Source of the DNA: Nannobrachium achirus | Taxonomy: Eukaryota > Chordata > Actinopteri > Myctophiformes > Myctophidae | Assembly: GCA_963921795.1 (NCBI GenBank) | Contig: OY997643.1 | Span: 71,245,980-71,309,979 of the forward strand | Direction: 5' to 3' | Length of the DNA stretch: 64,000 nt | Shown here: positions 1-11,958 of the stretch, in pieces | Layout: each line of letters opens with the position of its first letter | Position numbering within the stretch: position 1 is the stretch's first letter | Translations under genes and position numbers: made by a program | Notes under the pieces: generated by a model | The model's database searches: none | Told to the model about the DNA's origin: nothing | The model's input: the letters and a program-made list of their open reading frames with translations, nothing else

Positions 1-680
1 CTTGATTATGTTTTTAAACTTGTATTGAAGCAAATCTCTTTCTCACACTTTCATTCCATTGTATGAATTAAGGTTACATTCAGAGACGGGTAGAATAGCC
101 AAACTATAACATTAAATAAAATAAATAAATAGATGGTGTTATTTTAAACTAATAATAACTCTATAAATGTAAAAGTACTCTTCCAAATAATTACTTGATT
201 AAGAGTAAGAAAGTATCTGGTGAAACAACTAATTCTTATTTAAATAATCATAACATAATTGAATCGTCTAAATAAAAGAAGAAGAAAAATAAAAGATCTA
301 ATTTTTATTCCAATCTAGCCATATCACTGTAAGTTACAAGTACAAGTACAAAATAACTATAAATCTGTTTAACAATATAACATAAATTATTCTGTCCACT
401 TAACATTCGGTGTCTGTAATAATGTCTGCAGCCATGTGGCACTAAACGGAGTCATGTTAGAAATGAATAGCGAACACGACTAATAGATTTATACGACTAT
501 GAAAAGCTGACACCAGGAAAACATTTATATGACTATGAATAGCTGACATCTCTAAACAACAATAAACGGCTATGAAGTAAAAAAAAATATGACAGATAAA
601 GTCTCACTCACCAACCAAATGGAACTCTGATGATCTCTGCAATGGGTCCCTGACAACCATCTCAGCGTGCCTTATATTAG
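1..680 (-). promoter_or_regulatory. Upstream region of a further MYH copy left of the window
   Basis: Position 1 aligns with 35942, about 0.28 kb upstream of gene A's proposed cap site, in the same orientation. The simplest reading is that another MYH gene, transcribed leftwards, starts just outside the window. No coding sequence is seen in this stretch. Confidence 0.6.
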
Positions 681-941
681 GTGTTCATTGCATGCTATGC
701 AGAAAGTAAAAGTAGGAAGTGCCTTTCAAGGTCCTGTTGACTGACGAGGTTACTGTTGACATTGCAATAGTATCAACATGGTAATGCTTCTTGGCTAAGT
801 GTTTTATGTCCTGTCCAGGCCAGTGCCATGGTATAAAAATAGTACAAATGGCAGGGTTATTTACTTGTATGCTACTTCTTACTCCACACCATTTGAGGAG
901 AATCACTTCACTAAATCTGACAGCTTTAGTTATGTCTTGGG

Positions 942-1130
942 CAGAGATGGGTGAAAATACAATAAAAAAGTATTTGAAATACAAATTAAAAATACAATGT
1001 GAAATACTTACAAGGATATCCTGGTGACACTATCCTGGTCAGTATTTGACCATGTGCTGACCAAGTATTTAGATTTTATTTATTTATTTATTTATTTGAA
1101 ATACCTTTTATGTATTTTTGCCCATCTCTG
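942..1130. mobile_element. hAT-like MITE (left copy)
   Basis: Short element bounded by inverted ends CAGAGATGGG... and ...CCCATCTCTG, AT-rich inside. The ends are typical of non-autonomous hAT elements of fish. A clean 8-bp target duplication is not visible, so the family assignment rests on the ends. Confidence 0.6.
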
Positions 1131-1984
1131 TTTTTTTGGGGGGTTGGGCTTTAGTCATGTCACAGTTGAGATGTTTATGAATAGTCTGGCACTGGTTTAA
1201 CATGGAATGACTTTCCTGTGGGGACACTACTGTCACTTAATCCTTGACTGGCCCATAAAAAGTGTATCTCCTAACGTTATTTCCATTCCTTGTACTCATC
1301 ACATTTCATTTCAGCATTACATTTCACTATAAATACATTCATTAACAGACTCTGTAATGTAAAAATTGCACACACAAGCTGATACAGTCCAAGGTTTGCT
1401 GTCACAGCACAGGCAAGCGAGCCCTACTGCCAAGGGGTAGTTAACCCCAAAACAACCCTGATCCAATATTCCAGGGCAGCAGTGGCAGTGGCCGCTTAGG
1501 AACCAAAAGGTTCCCTTTTTAATCCCGGGGTCCCCCAGAGTTAGTGTCGAAGTGTCCTTGAGCAAGACACTGAACCCCTAATCGCTCCCGATAAGCAGGT
1601 TGGTGCCTTGCATGGGTGAATGTAATGTGAATACATTTTGGATTATTGGTCAATGGATCAGAAATGCAACAAAAACAAATTCTCCATGATTTTATGGGGT
1701 GAGCAATTGATAGAAGAAAAATAGGGAGCGTTTAGCTGTTTCTATGTGTCATATTTTCGACACCCAAACCTAACCCTTACCCTAACCCTAACCTCCGTGG
1801 GGTGAGTCGCTAACCCTCCCGATGCTCGGTTGTCGAAATGATGGTCGTTCGAAAGAGCGAGATTTCACCAAAAAATATGTGGGTGACCTACCTCTTAAAG
1901 CTGGCTTCAGGTTTTATCTGCCTTTATTGATAGACGAACAGTAGACTGAGAGGATACGGGGAGAGATATGGGGGGGTAACACGC

Positions 1985-2070
1985 AGCAAAGGTCGTCGGG
2001 TTCGGGACTCGAACCCGCAACACCAGCCTATACTATAGGTGCCCAGATGGCTACACCAGCCGCCCGGGCA
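1985..2070 (-). repeat. tRNA-derived SINE-like sequence (left copy)
   Basis: On the minus strand it has a perfect pol III B box (GGTTCGAGTCC, 2015-2005) and an A-box-like TAGCCATCTGGG upstream. The arm structure is that of a decayed tRNA or a SINE head rather than a functional tRNA. Confidence 0.5.
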
Positions 2071-2209
2071 AGGAGTTTTACATTCCTAATACATTTGGAA
2101 ATCTTTTTGCCTCACACACTACAGGAAAAAACTTATCAGATTATTTTATAGGATTAATGCAAGCACAGCACCTCCGCATAAACAACGCACACACGCACCG
2201 ACGCACACG

Positions 2210-2210
<1 letters not shown>

Positions 2211-2261
<51 letters not shown>
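2211..2261. repeat. (GT)n microsatellite
   Basis: About 25 GT units. It is the left boundary of the 3.7-kb segment that is absent from unit 2. Confidence 0.95.
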
Positions 2262-2262
<1 letters not shown>

Positions 2263-2756
2263 TGTACCTGCCCCACCATAGATTAGACATAGAAAGGTAT
2301 AGATGCCTCCTCCGGCTCTGGGGCGTTTGTAAAAAAGTATTGGCAATTTTTAAGGCAAGCTTCTGGAATTCTGAAGCACGATTCCGCGTGCCGCACAGAA
2401 GGGGACGTTCGGTAGGCCAATCAGAGGCGGTACTCCCTCTGTCCCAGAGGCACTTGCTTTGGAAATGTAAACATTTGTTTTCTCATGCTAATAAACAGTG
2501 TTGCAGTGCTGATTCAATGTTTGGGGGTACGCGGTTTTCAAGAAGTCACGCGCACGTCGCTTAACACCTACTATACAGGTCTATTGATATGCATACTGGC
2601 TTGTTTCTTTGTTAAAACACCCTGTTGTGACAATAAAGCTTTCGTTGTTGTGGTGTGAACTTGGGGGTTTTTGGCATCAATGCATGTCCGTTTGCGTGAG
2701 AGGCGTGACCCTAGGGTGACCATATTCTGAAAATCCAAAAAGGGGACACTCTACCC

Positions 2757-2761
<5 letters not shown>

Positions 2762-2817
<56 letters not shown>

Positions 2818-2818
2818 G
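2762..2818. repeat. (TA)n microsatellite
   Basis: About 28 TA units with one interruption, nested in the hAT element at 2712-3883. Confidence 0.95.
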
Positions 2819-2926
2819 TTACAGTTAGTTTGAGATTCAGTTAGATTGAGAACAGGAGCGCTCGTTTTTGTGCACAAGGTGGAGCAGGCGCCGCCTCCTT
2901 CAGGGAACTAGGAATAATTTGACTGA

Positions 2927-3030
2927 GGGTTAGGTTTAGGCATAGTTTTACTGAGGTTAGGGTTAGGTTTGGGGTTAGGGTTAGGTTTAGGGTAAGGGTT
3001 AGGGTTAGGGTTAGGGTTAGGGTTAGGGTT
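2927..3030. repeat. Telomere-like TTAGGG array
   Basis: Degenerate GGTTAG repeats lead into about six perfect TTAGGG units at 2995-3030. This is the vertebrate telomere hexamer at an internal site. Shorter runs occur at 5852-5876 and, on the other strand, near 1769-1793. Confidence 0.85.
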
Positions 3031-4204
3031 GAACATCCAGGTGAACAAAAACAAGCGCTCCTACCCCAATCTAACTGAGTTTTTTTCAAAATAATTTATA
3101 TTAGACCTACTAGTTTACAGCTCAATTATGTTATTAGTTATGTATTCATTTTTGAGGGGGTTCCAATTGGACCCTTTACAAATCTATTAATAGGCTAGAG
3201 AGATCCACTGATAAAGTATGCCTTTTGACTCCTGTATGAACGTTCAGCTTTGTTACTAAATAAAAGAGAGGTAGCCCATTATTCAAACCGCCGTTCTGCT
3301 TTACAAGGTTGTACAAAAGATTCTGTCAATTTAGTTAGCAGAAGAGCTCTCACCTCGCACAGACTGTCTTGTAGGCTACTTTGCAATGTTTATATGGGCT
3401 TGAAGCAGAAGAACTTTTATTTGTAAATGCCTAAATAGACACAGAAGAGTAGGCTACCAGCTTTGCTGACAGAACGCTCTGCTTCTCATTGTTGGTCACT
3501 GGCACTTTTTGTGCATTTCATCAGTGAAACAGCAATAATGGCGTTTGCAGTTCGTTCGTTTGGCTTGAGCAGCGCGAGCTGCTGTTGAGCTCGCGCTGCT
3601 CTGCCTCTGATCTGAAAGCGAGACAGGCTGAGGGAGGGAGGGATCGCAGCGCAGGCAGAGAGTAGTATGAATAATACACGTTCCGGGGTTAGGGGTGGAA
3701 ACCCGCCTCTCACAGTGTGTTTCCAAACGAACCATTGAACGTGCATTGTAAATGCCCGTGCTTTAACTGTGATATGCGCGAAACCCCGGACATTTGAAGG
3801 AATTTATAAAACCCCCCCGGACAGGCCGGACAGCCCCCTAAAAGAGGACATGTCCGGGCAAAAGAGGACGTATGGTCACCCTACGTGACCCCTGCTCAGA
3901 AAAGATATGGGGCTGCGGGGGCGCGTGCCCCCGGACTATTTCAACACTGCCAATGACGCTCTTTTGAATTGAATTGAAGTCCCGGAAAAGATGTTCTGTG
4001 ATTGGCCATCAGTCACTTTGAGTGGCAGCGTGCTTTCCACACTTCCACACTTACGCCAATATTTTTTTACAGGTCGTGCCATTGAAATGAGGTATCTAGC
4101 TTTTAACACATCGGATGCCCACGTTAATTCAGGGTTTACCCTCACAGGGGCCCATCGCCTCCATGGCAACACGTCATTTACGTACCTTCGCGTCGTGGAA
4201 AAAG

Positions 4205-4650
4205 TATCCGTAATACGTTGAGTAAATGTAATCCAAGTATGTCCAGTTTATTTTCACGATGATCTTTTCTTTCAGTCAGGACAGCTTTTTACCAATCTTG
4301 GGCCACAGCGTGTGTATCACGGGCGGTAGAAAGGGTCGCGTTTTGTTGAAAAAGCTAGACCAGGAGAGGAATCCGCCATGTTACGTTACCTCCGCAGCGT
4401 CATTGGGAAAATAGTATCCATGATACGAGTAAATGTAATCCACGGATGTCCTGTTTATTTTTACGATAAAGTTTTCTTTCAGTCAGGACATCTTTTTATC
4501 AAACCTGGGCCACAGCGTTTGTGTCACGGTAGGTAGAAAGGACCGCGCATTGAACATGGTGATTGAAAAAGCTAGACTAGGAGAAGAATCCGCCATGTTA
4601 CGTGTATCTCCGCCGAGACTCCGTTACTGGGAAAATACTAGTATCCATGA
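4205..4650. repeat. Two-unit tandem repeat of about 206 bp
   Basis: The block starting near 4218 (GAGTAAATGTAATCCAAG) recurs near 4424 with about 85-90% identity, including the shared segments TTTTCTTTCAGTCAGGACA and GAATCCGCCATGTTACG. No coding potential was recognised. Confidence 0.8.
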
Positions 4651-5194
4651 TACATCCGAGTCGTGCTAGCCTGCGAGGGGACGATAGAGTGCAGGATAGG
4701 AACAGAAGCTTGTGATTGCCTGCATGGAGACTGCACATCCTGGTCACATGTACCGCGCTGCATTTTGGGAAATGTAGTGTTTTTCCCATATTGTTGGCGT
4801 TTGATCACCGTGGTAGAGCCTTCATTTCGGTAGCAATGTACAGTAACTACAGTATTGTAAAACGCGTCAAACGCGTCGTGGGCACTGGGGCTGGGCGTCC
4901 AGAGACATCAAAGAGATTGGCGTGTAGACACCACGTGGGCACCCGATGTGTTAATATCTATGTGCCCCACATGGTCAGAATTTGTATCCCTGTCTGTGGC
5001 AGACAGACAGGGCAAGACATTTTTTTGCCAGGTTCTGTGTATTATTCTTCTGTCATTTAATGTCTCTATGAATTGAGTACAAAAGGACCCCAATGTAAAC
5101 AAGCCATTGTGCTTTCTTGGGTCTAAATCCTATTATTAGACCTTGTATCTGAACTGTACTGTCTTGTGCTTTTCCTATGCAAACTTCTAATAAA

Positions 5195-5311
<117 letters not shown>

Positions 5312-5617
5312 TATTTGCCTTACTGTTTCCCTTATATATTTTAATTAAAAACATGCATGTTCCAGAAAGCATTACTGTAACCTTTTCTTTGTTTTGTTAC
5401 CTTTTACTCATTTGTATAAGGTCACTTTATTTTCACTTCTCTTTGTGAAAATCTTATTTTTTGTCCCATTCTGTCCCAAGTTTGTGCAGCACTTTGTCTA
5501 GAAATGTCTAGAAAGGTGCTGTATAAATAAAGATATTAATATTATTATCCTGCATTGCACTGTACTGTACAGTCATAAAAGCACCCACAAATAGGAGCAG
5601 GTCATCCTCGGTCACGA

Positions 5618-5737
<120 letters not shown>

Positions 5738-5937
5738 AGGGAATTACTACTTTGTGGGGACCCCATGTCCCCACAAAGATAGTACAATCGGAGGAAAAAA
5801 CCTTGTGGGGACAAATTAATAGGTCCCCACAAGGTGTTTAGGGGTTAGGTTAAGGGTTAGGGTTAGGGTTAGGGTTAAAAATGAATGGAATGTCCCCACA
5901 AATATAGTAGACTATGTGCACAAAGTAGTAATTGCAA

Positions 5938-5940
<3 letters not shown>

Positions 5941-6015
<75 letters not shown>

Positions 6016-6021
6016 TCAATC

Positions 6022-6113
<92 letters not shown>
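5941..6113. repeat. (GT)n - spacer - (CA)n inverted microsatellite pair
   Basis: A GT run (5941-6012), a 14-bp spacer, then a CA run (6026-6113). The two runs are reverse complements and could fold into a long hairpin. The same right-hand junction occurs at 38220-38235 in unit 2. Confidence 0.95.
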
Positions 6114-6120
<7 letters not shown>

Positions 6121-6221
6121 CTCAGAGACTATAAGGTTTCAGATCCTCAATTATTTTAAATCATTTGCCTCCTGGTGCGGCCAATAAAGCAGACTAGCAC
6201 ACACTGCTGCTGACTGCTGAG

Positions 6222-6290
6222 ACACTCTTCATTACATCCAGACTGGACTACTGCAATAGCCTCCTATATAGTGTCACTAGCCTCACATAG
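6222..6290 (+). mobile_element. L2/Rex-like LINE fragment
   Basis: A short translated match to the common LINE reverse-transcriptase tail motif: FITSRLDYCNSLLYSVTS is read on the plus strand. Too short to assign a clade firmly. Confidence 0.5.
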
Positions 6291-6526
6291 CCAGACAGAT
6301 CTGCCCTTAGAGGATTAGGTCTGGCAAGTTGTGAGGAACTGCAAATATAAGGCGTCATATCACCTTTAGCGACTCTGATTGGTTGTAGGTTTGAATATTT
6401 TTTAAACCGCCCGTTGGAGAAAAAAAGAGGACACCAACCAGGGCCCAGTATGCAAATATGGGTGTATCACCTTTGCGCTACTCTGATTGGTTGTAGGTCT
6501 AACTCCTAGAGGTCTGTTTGATATAT

Positions 6527-8320
6527 AAACTTTATTACAGGCTCAGGGCCCACAGGGTAAAGACAACACATTACAAAGATAATAAAATAAAATAAAAGAG
6601 TACATTCACCAAGCCCACACCGGAGCTACAAGAGGTACTCATACTGTCAATGTTCACCGAGCCCCACCGGAGCTAAAGAGGCACTCATGCCAGTGTCCTC
6701 TAATGGAAGACGTGTACCTGACAGAGCTATGTCCAGGGTCTGTCATCTGCCCAATTAATCCATTCAAGGAGCGATCCAGTCTGCAAATGAACTTGTAAGT
6801 CAGGTTCCTCAACAGAGCCATGAAGGTGGTAAGACCCAAAGTAACAAAGAGCTCACTGGCTCTTGTGCTCCTGGGTTTCTTCAACAGTATACGAAGGCAG
6901 TCATTGTAGGCTATACTTGCAGCTTCCGTAAGCTCTCTCTCTTATACTTCACCCACAGAGGGGCTGTATATAGAGGGGTGCAGTAAGCTCTAAACAGGTT
7001 TACTTTAACCTCTGTAGTACAATGGTGAAATTTACGAACCAACATGTTTGCTTGTACATAAAGCATTCTCCTCTGTCTTGACATATCATCATCATCCTCT
7101 AGGGTGTCTGTAATGTTATATATATTATATAATATGCCCAAGATATTTTGTACTTTTTGAAACACACATTGTTTGGCCAGACAGGTAAAAGGCAGGAAAC
7201 TTGATTTTTTGAAGTCATCCTTAGTTCTACAGATCAGGACCATGCTCTTCTTAGCATTATACTTAATATCAAAGTCAATCCCATAATTAGTACAGATATT
7301 GAGCAGCTGTTGGAACCCACTGCTACTCGGGGAAAGTATAGTTAGGTCGTCAGCATACATAAAATGATTTATAAGGGTTTCTCCGACCAAACAACCTGTA
7401 CTGCACCCTCCCAGCTGTTTAGACAGGTCGTCCATATATAAGTTAAAGAGGGCAGGGCTTAAAATCCCCCCCTGTCGGACTCCATTACCCACCTGAAAGG
7501 GGGTGGATAAGGTGCTTCCCCATTAGACTTGCATTTTCTGGTGAGAATACCAATAAACAAGAATTCGAATTAAGCAGCTAGGCACACCCCTAAGCTTGAG
7601 CTTATTAAAAAGCTTATAGTGATGGATACAATACAAAGCTCTGGATGCATCAATATATCCAACAAGCATTGTAGAGCCCTGCCTTCTATAGGTCTCCACT
7701 GCTTCTTTCAGAGCGTAAATACATAAGTCTGTACTATGCTTAGGCTTAAAGCCAAACTGATTGTCAGTCGTAGTTATATATACACTTAATCTGTCCAGGA
7801 GTAGTTTTTCAAAAACCTTGGACAGTATACTAGCTAAAGCTATGGGTCTGTAGTTGTCTTTACTTCCTACTTTCCCAGCCTTGTCTTTTATTACAGGGAC
7901 CAGAACTACACTCAGCATGGAGTCAGGTAAAGTACCATGAGTCAACATCCCTGTGAAACAGAGAGACAGCAACGCTGCCAATCTGGGACCAGCTAACTTT
8001 AAGTTTTCTGTCATCAAGTTGCTCTATGACTTTAAAAACCTCATGGATATTAAAAACAGTGCTTTGTTCTTCCATTATGCCTACATAGTAAGGCTCACCT
8101 TTGACACTATTGAACAGCGTTTCATAATGCTGTCTCCAGAGGTCAGCGATGCCAACTGGATCTGTTACCCCCTCTATGTTACATGGGAGAGCTGCTTTTG
8201 CCCTGTTTAGGGACTTTACCTCTTTCCAAAAATGAGTGATATCATTATTAAGCAGATTGTCAGCCATAGAGTGAGCACACAGAGCCTGCTCTTGCTTAGT
8301 TGTTGTACCGTAATGCAGTA
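6527..8320 (-). mobile_element. CR1/Jockey-group LINE, 5'-truncated, unit 1
   Basis: Non-LTR retrotransposon read on the minus strand. Reverse transcriptase motifs in order: KDNYRPIALASILSKVFEKL, DNQFGFKPKHSTDLCIYAL, GNGVRQGGILSPALFNLYMD, and the catalytic YADD in NHFMYADDLTILSPS. C-terminal RAYCTPLYTAPLWVKY and NLTYKFICRLDRS follow. Upstream HFWKEVKSLNRAKAALPC belongs to the same ORF. The endonuclease part is missing. The frame is broken in at least two places (near 7500 and 7120), so it is inactive. Clade is judged from motif wording only. Confidence 0.8.
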
Positions 8321-8324
8321 GCGC

Positions 8325-9480
8325 AGATCCAATAAATGCATAGGGGGGGACCTGCGCGCGCAAAGCGCGCGCCGCCGCGCGCGCGAAGCGCGCCCGATTT
8401 TGTTTTTTTTGCATGCAGAGATCGGTTTTCGGGCAGTTTTACCCCCTCATTTTCCTTCAGATACAGGCATTAACGGTTTTATGATGTATTATTTATTTAC
8501 TTATCAAGTTATCACTAGTACTGCAATAACCAACACAACCAAAAGCTTAAAACACACTTCAACACAAACACTGACATTAAACAGTCCTCTCGTCATAACC
8601 AACGTTTCTTTCATGTTTCTATGGTTAACTTTTTACCTCAAGAACGCCGACTATAGCAGCAATTTGGCACAGCGACCGTTCATCACTCAAAACACTGGCC
8701 ACAATAAAATACAGTATCCCTACTCAGAACTCAGAAGCATGACAGCCGCTCAGCTGTCAGAACACTGAACACACAATACAATAATACAGTCCACAAGCAG
8801 TTGGCACAGGTTAGAACAGGCCGCCAGTCCAGAACACAATACGGTATAAATGTCATTCATTACCCGGCTTCCTCCTCCCCCTCCTCCTGTCCTCCGGCTC
8901 CAGTCCTCTCGTCACACAGACACAGCCCAAGTAACAACAAAGTAGACTAATCCTTTAGCTTCCTTGTCCGGCCAGGGTGGCAACAAAAACAAAGTAATCC
9001 TTTCCTTGTCCAGGGTGGCGGCATTCCTTATTAACTATTTGAAATGGCAGAACCAAAGTTATAAATATTGTGTTCTATTGAGTTTGAGCTGCAGCAGCAG
9101 GAAGTTCTCTTCCTTCTGTCGTTCCTTCTGTCGCTTTCATTTCTTGTTGCCAGATTTTGCAAGAGAAACAAGCAGCCAGCTATATGAAAACCACCCTGGA
9201 ATATTGTGGTTTTTATATAGCTGGCTGCTTGTTTCTAAGAACTTGGCAACACAGACCAAACCATTTTGCAGGAAAACAGAGGGGTGTTCTCATATAATAG
9301 CATCTATAAATCATTCAAAAAGCATCTTCGATCGTGTTTAGTGCATGATTTCAGAATTTAGACCACTATGTCCCTGACTGGGGGGGACAGGGGGTCTTCT
9401 GGAAGTGAATGGAGGGGACGAAATTGAACCTGGAAGGTGACAAAAACACCTTGTCCCCCCGCCATTTGCGCCTATGCCAT
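8325..9480. repeat. Unit-1-specific composite segment, no gene
   Basis: Starts with a GC-rich self-complementary block (8353-8394, alternating GC) and contains C-rich tracts near 8870 and a strong hairpin (9164-9236). No convincing reading frame was recognised. It is absent from unit 2, where the flanking LINE is joined to DNA matching 9670 onward. Confidence 0.6.
9164..9236. repeat. Hairpin: 31-bp arms, 11-nt loop
   Basis: Left arm 9164-9194 and right arm 9206-9236 are reverse complements with one mismatch. Weaker pairing extends outwards to about 9145 and 9256. It could be the fused ends of a foldback element or a pre-miRNA-like precursor; nothing decides between them here. Confidence 0.85.
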
Positions 9481-9669
9481 AATGCATATTTGTACTTTGC
9501 ATTGGTTTTCTTTTTATGTTCTAGGACCGGTCCCAGTCTGGGCCTACCAGCTATTACCCACCATAGTTTTAATCTTTTTGTACCCACTAAACAATGTCCG
9601 TCTATTATACGTCTAGGCTAAATTCATACCGAATTTTGCCCTGCTATTTTTAATTTTTATTTTTTTTAA

Positions 9670-10150
9670 CAATATGTTTATTTTTGTTTTTCATTTTTTA
9701 AGAGACATACAAAACAACATATACAGGACAATAATATGCTACATAAAGATGAAACAAGCAAAAAAGAAAATACAACAACATACAGAGAAAAAAAATAAAC
9801 CAAAAAACCTGACACTAACACGACACATAAGAGTATTAAATAATTATAAAGAGCACATATACTATTTACACTATTTACACCCAGAGTCCTATGCCGTATG
9901 GCCGGACAAATGACTGCAGAGGAAATGCAGCTACCCCACACCTGGTTCCTCCATTAAATAAGAGAGATCATTGCATCTTGTTTGTTTTTGAGAGTGTATG
10001 TGATTCTCTCTAATGGAAGGCACAGACAGTTCCTTAAACCACTGAGCGATGCTAGGTTTCCCTGTCTTTTTCCATGAAAGGGCGATAACCCTTTTGGCTT
10101 GTAGGAACCCAAGATCCAGAAGTTTTATCTCGTTGTTTGGCTATTTTTTG
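9670..10150 (-). mobile_element. L1-type LINE, ORF2 C-terminus and 3' end
   Basis: On the minus strand the end of an L1 ORF2 is readable: DLGFLQAKRVIALSWKKTGK, then PSIAQWFKELSVPSIRENHI. An A-rich tail region follows. The element is 5'-truncated. The unit-2 copy (43430-43965) is slightly longer around KIWGNFIQ. Confidence 0.7.
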
Positions 10151-10210
10151 TATATTTTTAGACCGAATCTAGACCTTTGAATTTTAAAACATTATTCACT
10201 AAATTTTGAT

Positions 10211-10290
10211 TGCGACCGTAGGTCGCAATCAATATTTAGTGAATAATTTACTACAGATTTACTACAGAAACTACAGAAACCTCCACCGGC

Positions 10291-10326
<36 letters not shown>

Positions 10327-10916
10327 CGTCACACGTCACACGTCACACTTTTGCCCTGCTCATATCTCCACAACCGTTGCCCCCATCCATGCCAAATTTT
10401 GCACACACACTCCTTACCTGCCAAACTACAACCTCCAAGGACCCCCGGAGCTTCAGGGACCCCCAGGTCCCTGGGGGACCCCCAGGTGTAAAAAATTACC
10501 AAATGTGCAAAAATGACCAAATGACCACCCCAACAGGGCTGCTCACGGGGAATTCCTGGGGACCACCCACTCCTGGTGCTCCAGAACGGATGCAAAAGTG
10601 GTGGCGCCCCCAGTGGAGGACCCCCTCCACTGCAGCTCACATAAAATGCCGTAACTCGGGCTAGGAGCGTCCGGGAGAGCCGGGGCCGGTACCTATTCGT
10701 CCGCCAAGGCAACGCGGCCCTCTTCTAGCGCCACCTTCAGGCCGATTTTTAAAACACATTTTTGGACACTGCTCCTACAGTTTTTGCCCTAAAATCACGC
10801 AAATCACTACACAGCATGTCTACACTCATGTCATCAACATGGACCAGGAAGATTTTGGAAAAACAAATTTTTGCCCTATTTGTGGAGATAATCTCCCGAT
10901 TAGGGAGTCTTACTGG
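10211..10916 (-). mobile_element. Helentron/HINE-like non-autonomous element, unit 1 only
   Basis: Unit 2 shows the empty site (TATTGATTAATAAA near 44002-44015), which defines the borders. One end is a small hairpin (GCGACC-GTA-GGTCGC, 10212-10226), the other ends ...GGGAGTCTTACTGG. Between them are a CTGT microsatellite (10293-10323), a GC-rich core and one unit of a 120-126-bp sequence that forms a minisatellite in the related element at 24264-25482. Asymmetric ends, a terminal hairpin, internal tandem repeats and insertion at TT without a long target duplication fit Helentron-associated elements; this is inference. Confidence 0.6.
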
Positions 10917-11004
10917 TTAATAAAACAATTGTACGTTACATATATGATCTCCAACTGTCGGATTAAACAAATTAATATAGCCATTGATACATGTACACTG
11001 TAGT

Positions 11005-11575
11005 TTATATTTAGACGTCTACGCGTGGGCGCCTGATTCGAGTCCGAGTCCCCTACGGCAGTGGAGCTGCGGTCAGCGAAAGCCTAGAGCTCGGAGCATG
11101 TTCAACCGCTACACTTAGGCTCATTTTCCCACGTTTAGAATTTTTAACATTTTCTCCTGGGGCCTGCGAACGGCGTGGCGGGGCCCCGGCGCTCCATGGG
11201 CGGCCAGGGACCCCCCCTGAGAAGCGGACCCCTCCCCGGCCGGACCACGCCGCGTGGAGTGGAGCATTGGCTTGTAGATCGGCTACTTTTGGCTATTTTT
11301 CCATATTTTTTTCCAGGGGGTCCCCGGAACTCCGGGGTCCCGGCTGTGGCCCTGCCCCCGGGGATCCCCTGGGAATCGAGCAGCGAAGGCCTCTCAAATC
11401 CCACTCATGTTGTCAATGATAATGTCATATTCAAATAGGACGAAACACTAAGTTTAGACGTCTAAAAAACTTGCATATCTATACCTCTGGTAGACCATTT
11501 TTTATACATATAAACTTAGACGTCTAGTATAAGTTTAGACGTATATTAGACGTCTAATATACCTAAAAATGTTTG
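11005..11575. repeat. GC-rich repeat with palindromic TAGACGTCTA motifs
   Basis: Four exact copies of the 10-bp palindrome TAGACGTCTA (11012-11021, 11455-11464, 11517-11526, 11547-11556) bracket a GC-rich stretch. A B-box-like GGTTCGAGTCC is intact in the unit-2 copy near 44124. The unit-2 counterpart is about 44098-44630. No gene recognised. Confidence 0.6.
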
Positions 11576-11847
11576 CTGGGTAACCACCCCTTGGTAAATA
11601 AAATTACACTGAGAAGAACCAGACTAATATCCACACAGTGATATTGTCTGGCTATGCAAGGCTATGGCGTCACCAGGAAGGTTCTCAAGAAACTACAGTA
11701 TGTACCAGCAAGACGGGCGAGAACCGAGAAGAAGTACTCGCTCAGAGCCAGGTAGACCATCCTGTCATACTCTGTGATGACCGGGTCCACCGCACTGTTC
11801 ACCAGAGGGGACTGCTGTTCAGACAGCTCGAAAAACATACCCTACAC

Positions 11848-11958
11848 ACACACACAAAAACACACACACACGCACACACAAACAAACACACACACACACA
11901 CACGTATCCACGCATGCATGCATGCACGCACGCACGCACGCACGCACACACGCACGCA

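Larger units (their letters stand above)
2712..3883. mobile_element. Non-autonomous hAT transposon, 1.17 kb, with 8-bp target duplication
   Basis: The ends are perfect 13-bp inverted repeats (TAGGGTGACCATA), flanked by an exact 8-bp duplication CGTGACCC (2704-2711 and 3884-3891), the hAT signature. No transposase reading frame was recognised. Inside are a TA microsatellite (2762-2818), a telomere-like array (about 2927-3030) and a G/C-rich part. It lies in the segment present only in unit 1. Confidence 0.85.

Noticed and set aside
685-984. 99-codon frame repeated exactly in the other unit (36626-36925)
   Set aside because: It is conserved only because the whole unit is duplicated. No family resemblance, splice sites or start context were seen, and it overlaps the hAT-like MITE.
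1985-2070. Functional tRNA gene
   Set aside because: A and B boxes are present but the acceptor stem and anticodon arm do not form a convincing cloverleaf; a SINE head or tRNA fossil fits better. The same applies to 18803-19212.
10206-10712. Overlapping proline/arginine-rich frames on both strands
   Set aside because: Product of the GC-rich core of the HINE-like repeat, which also occurs in introns at 25015 and 58976.
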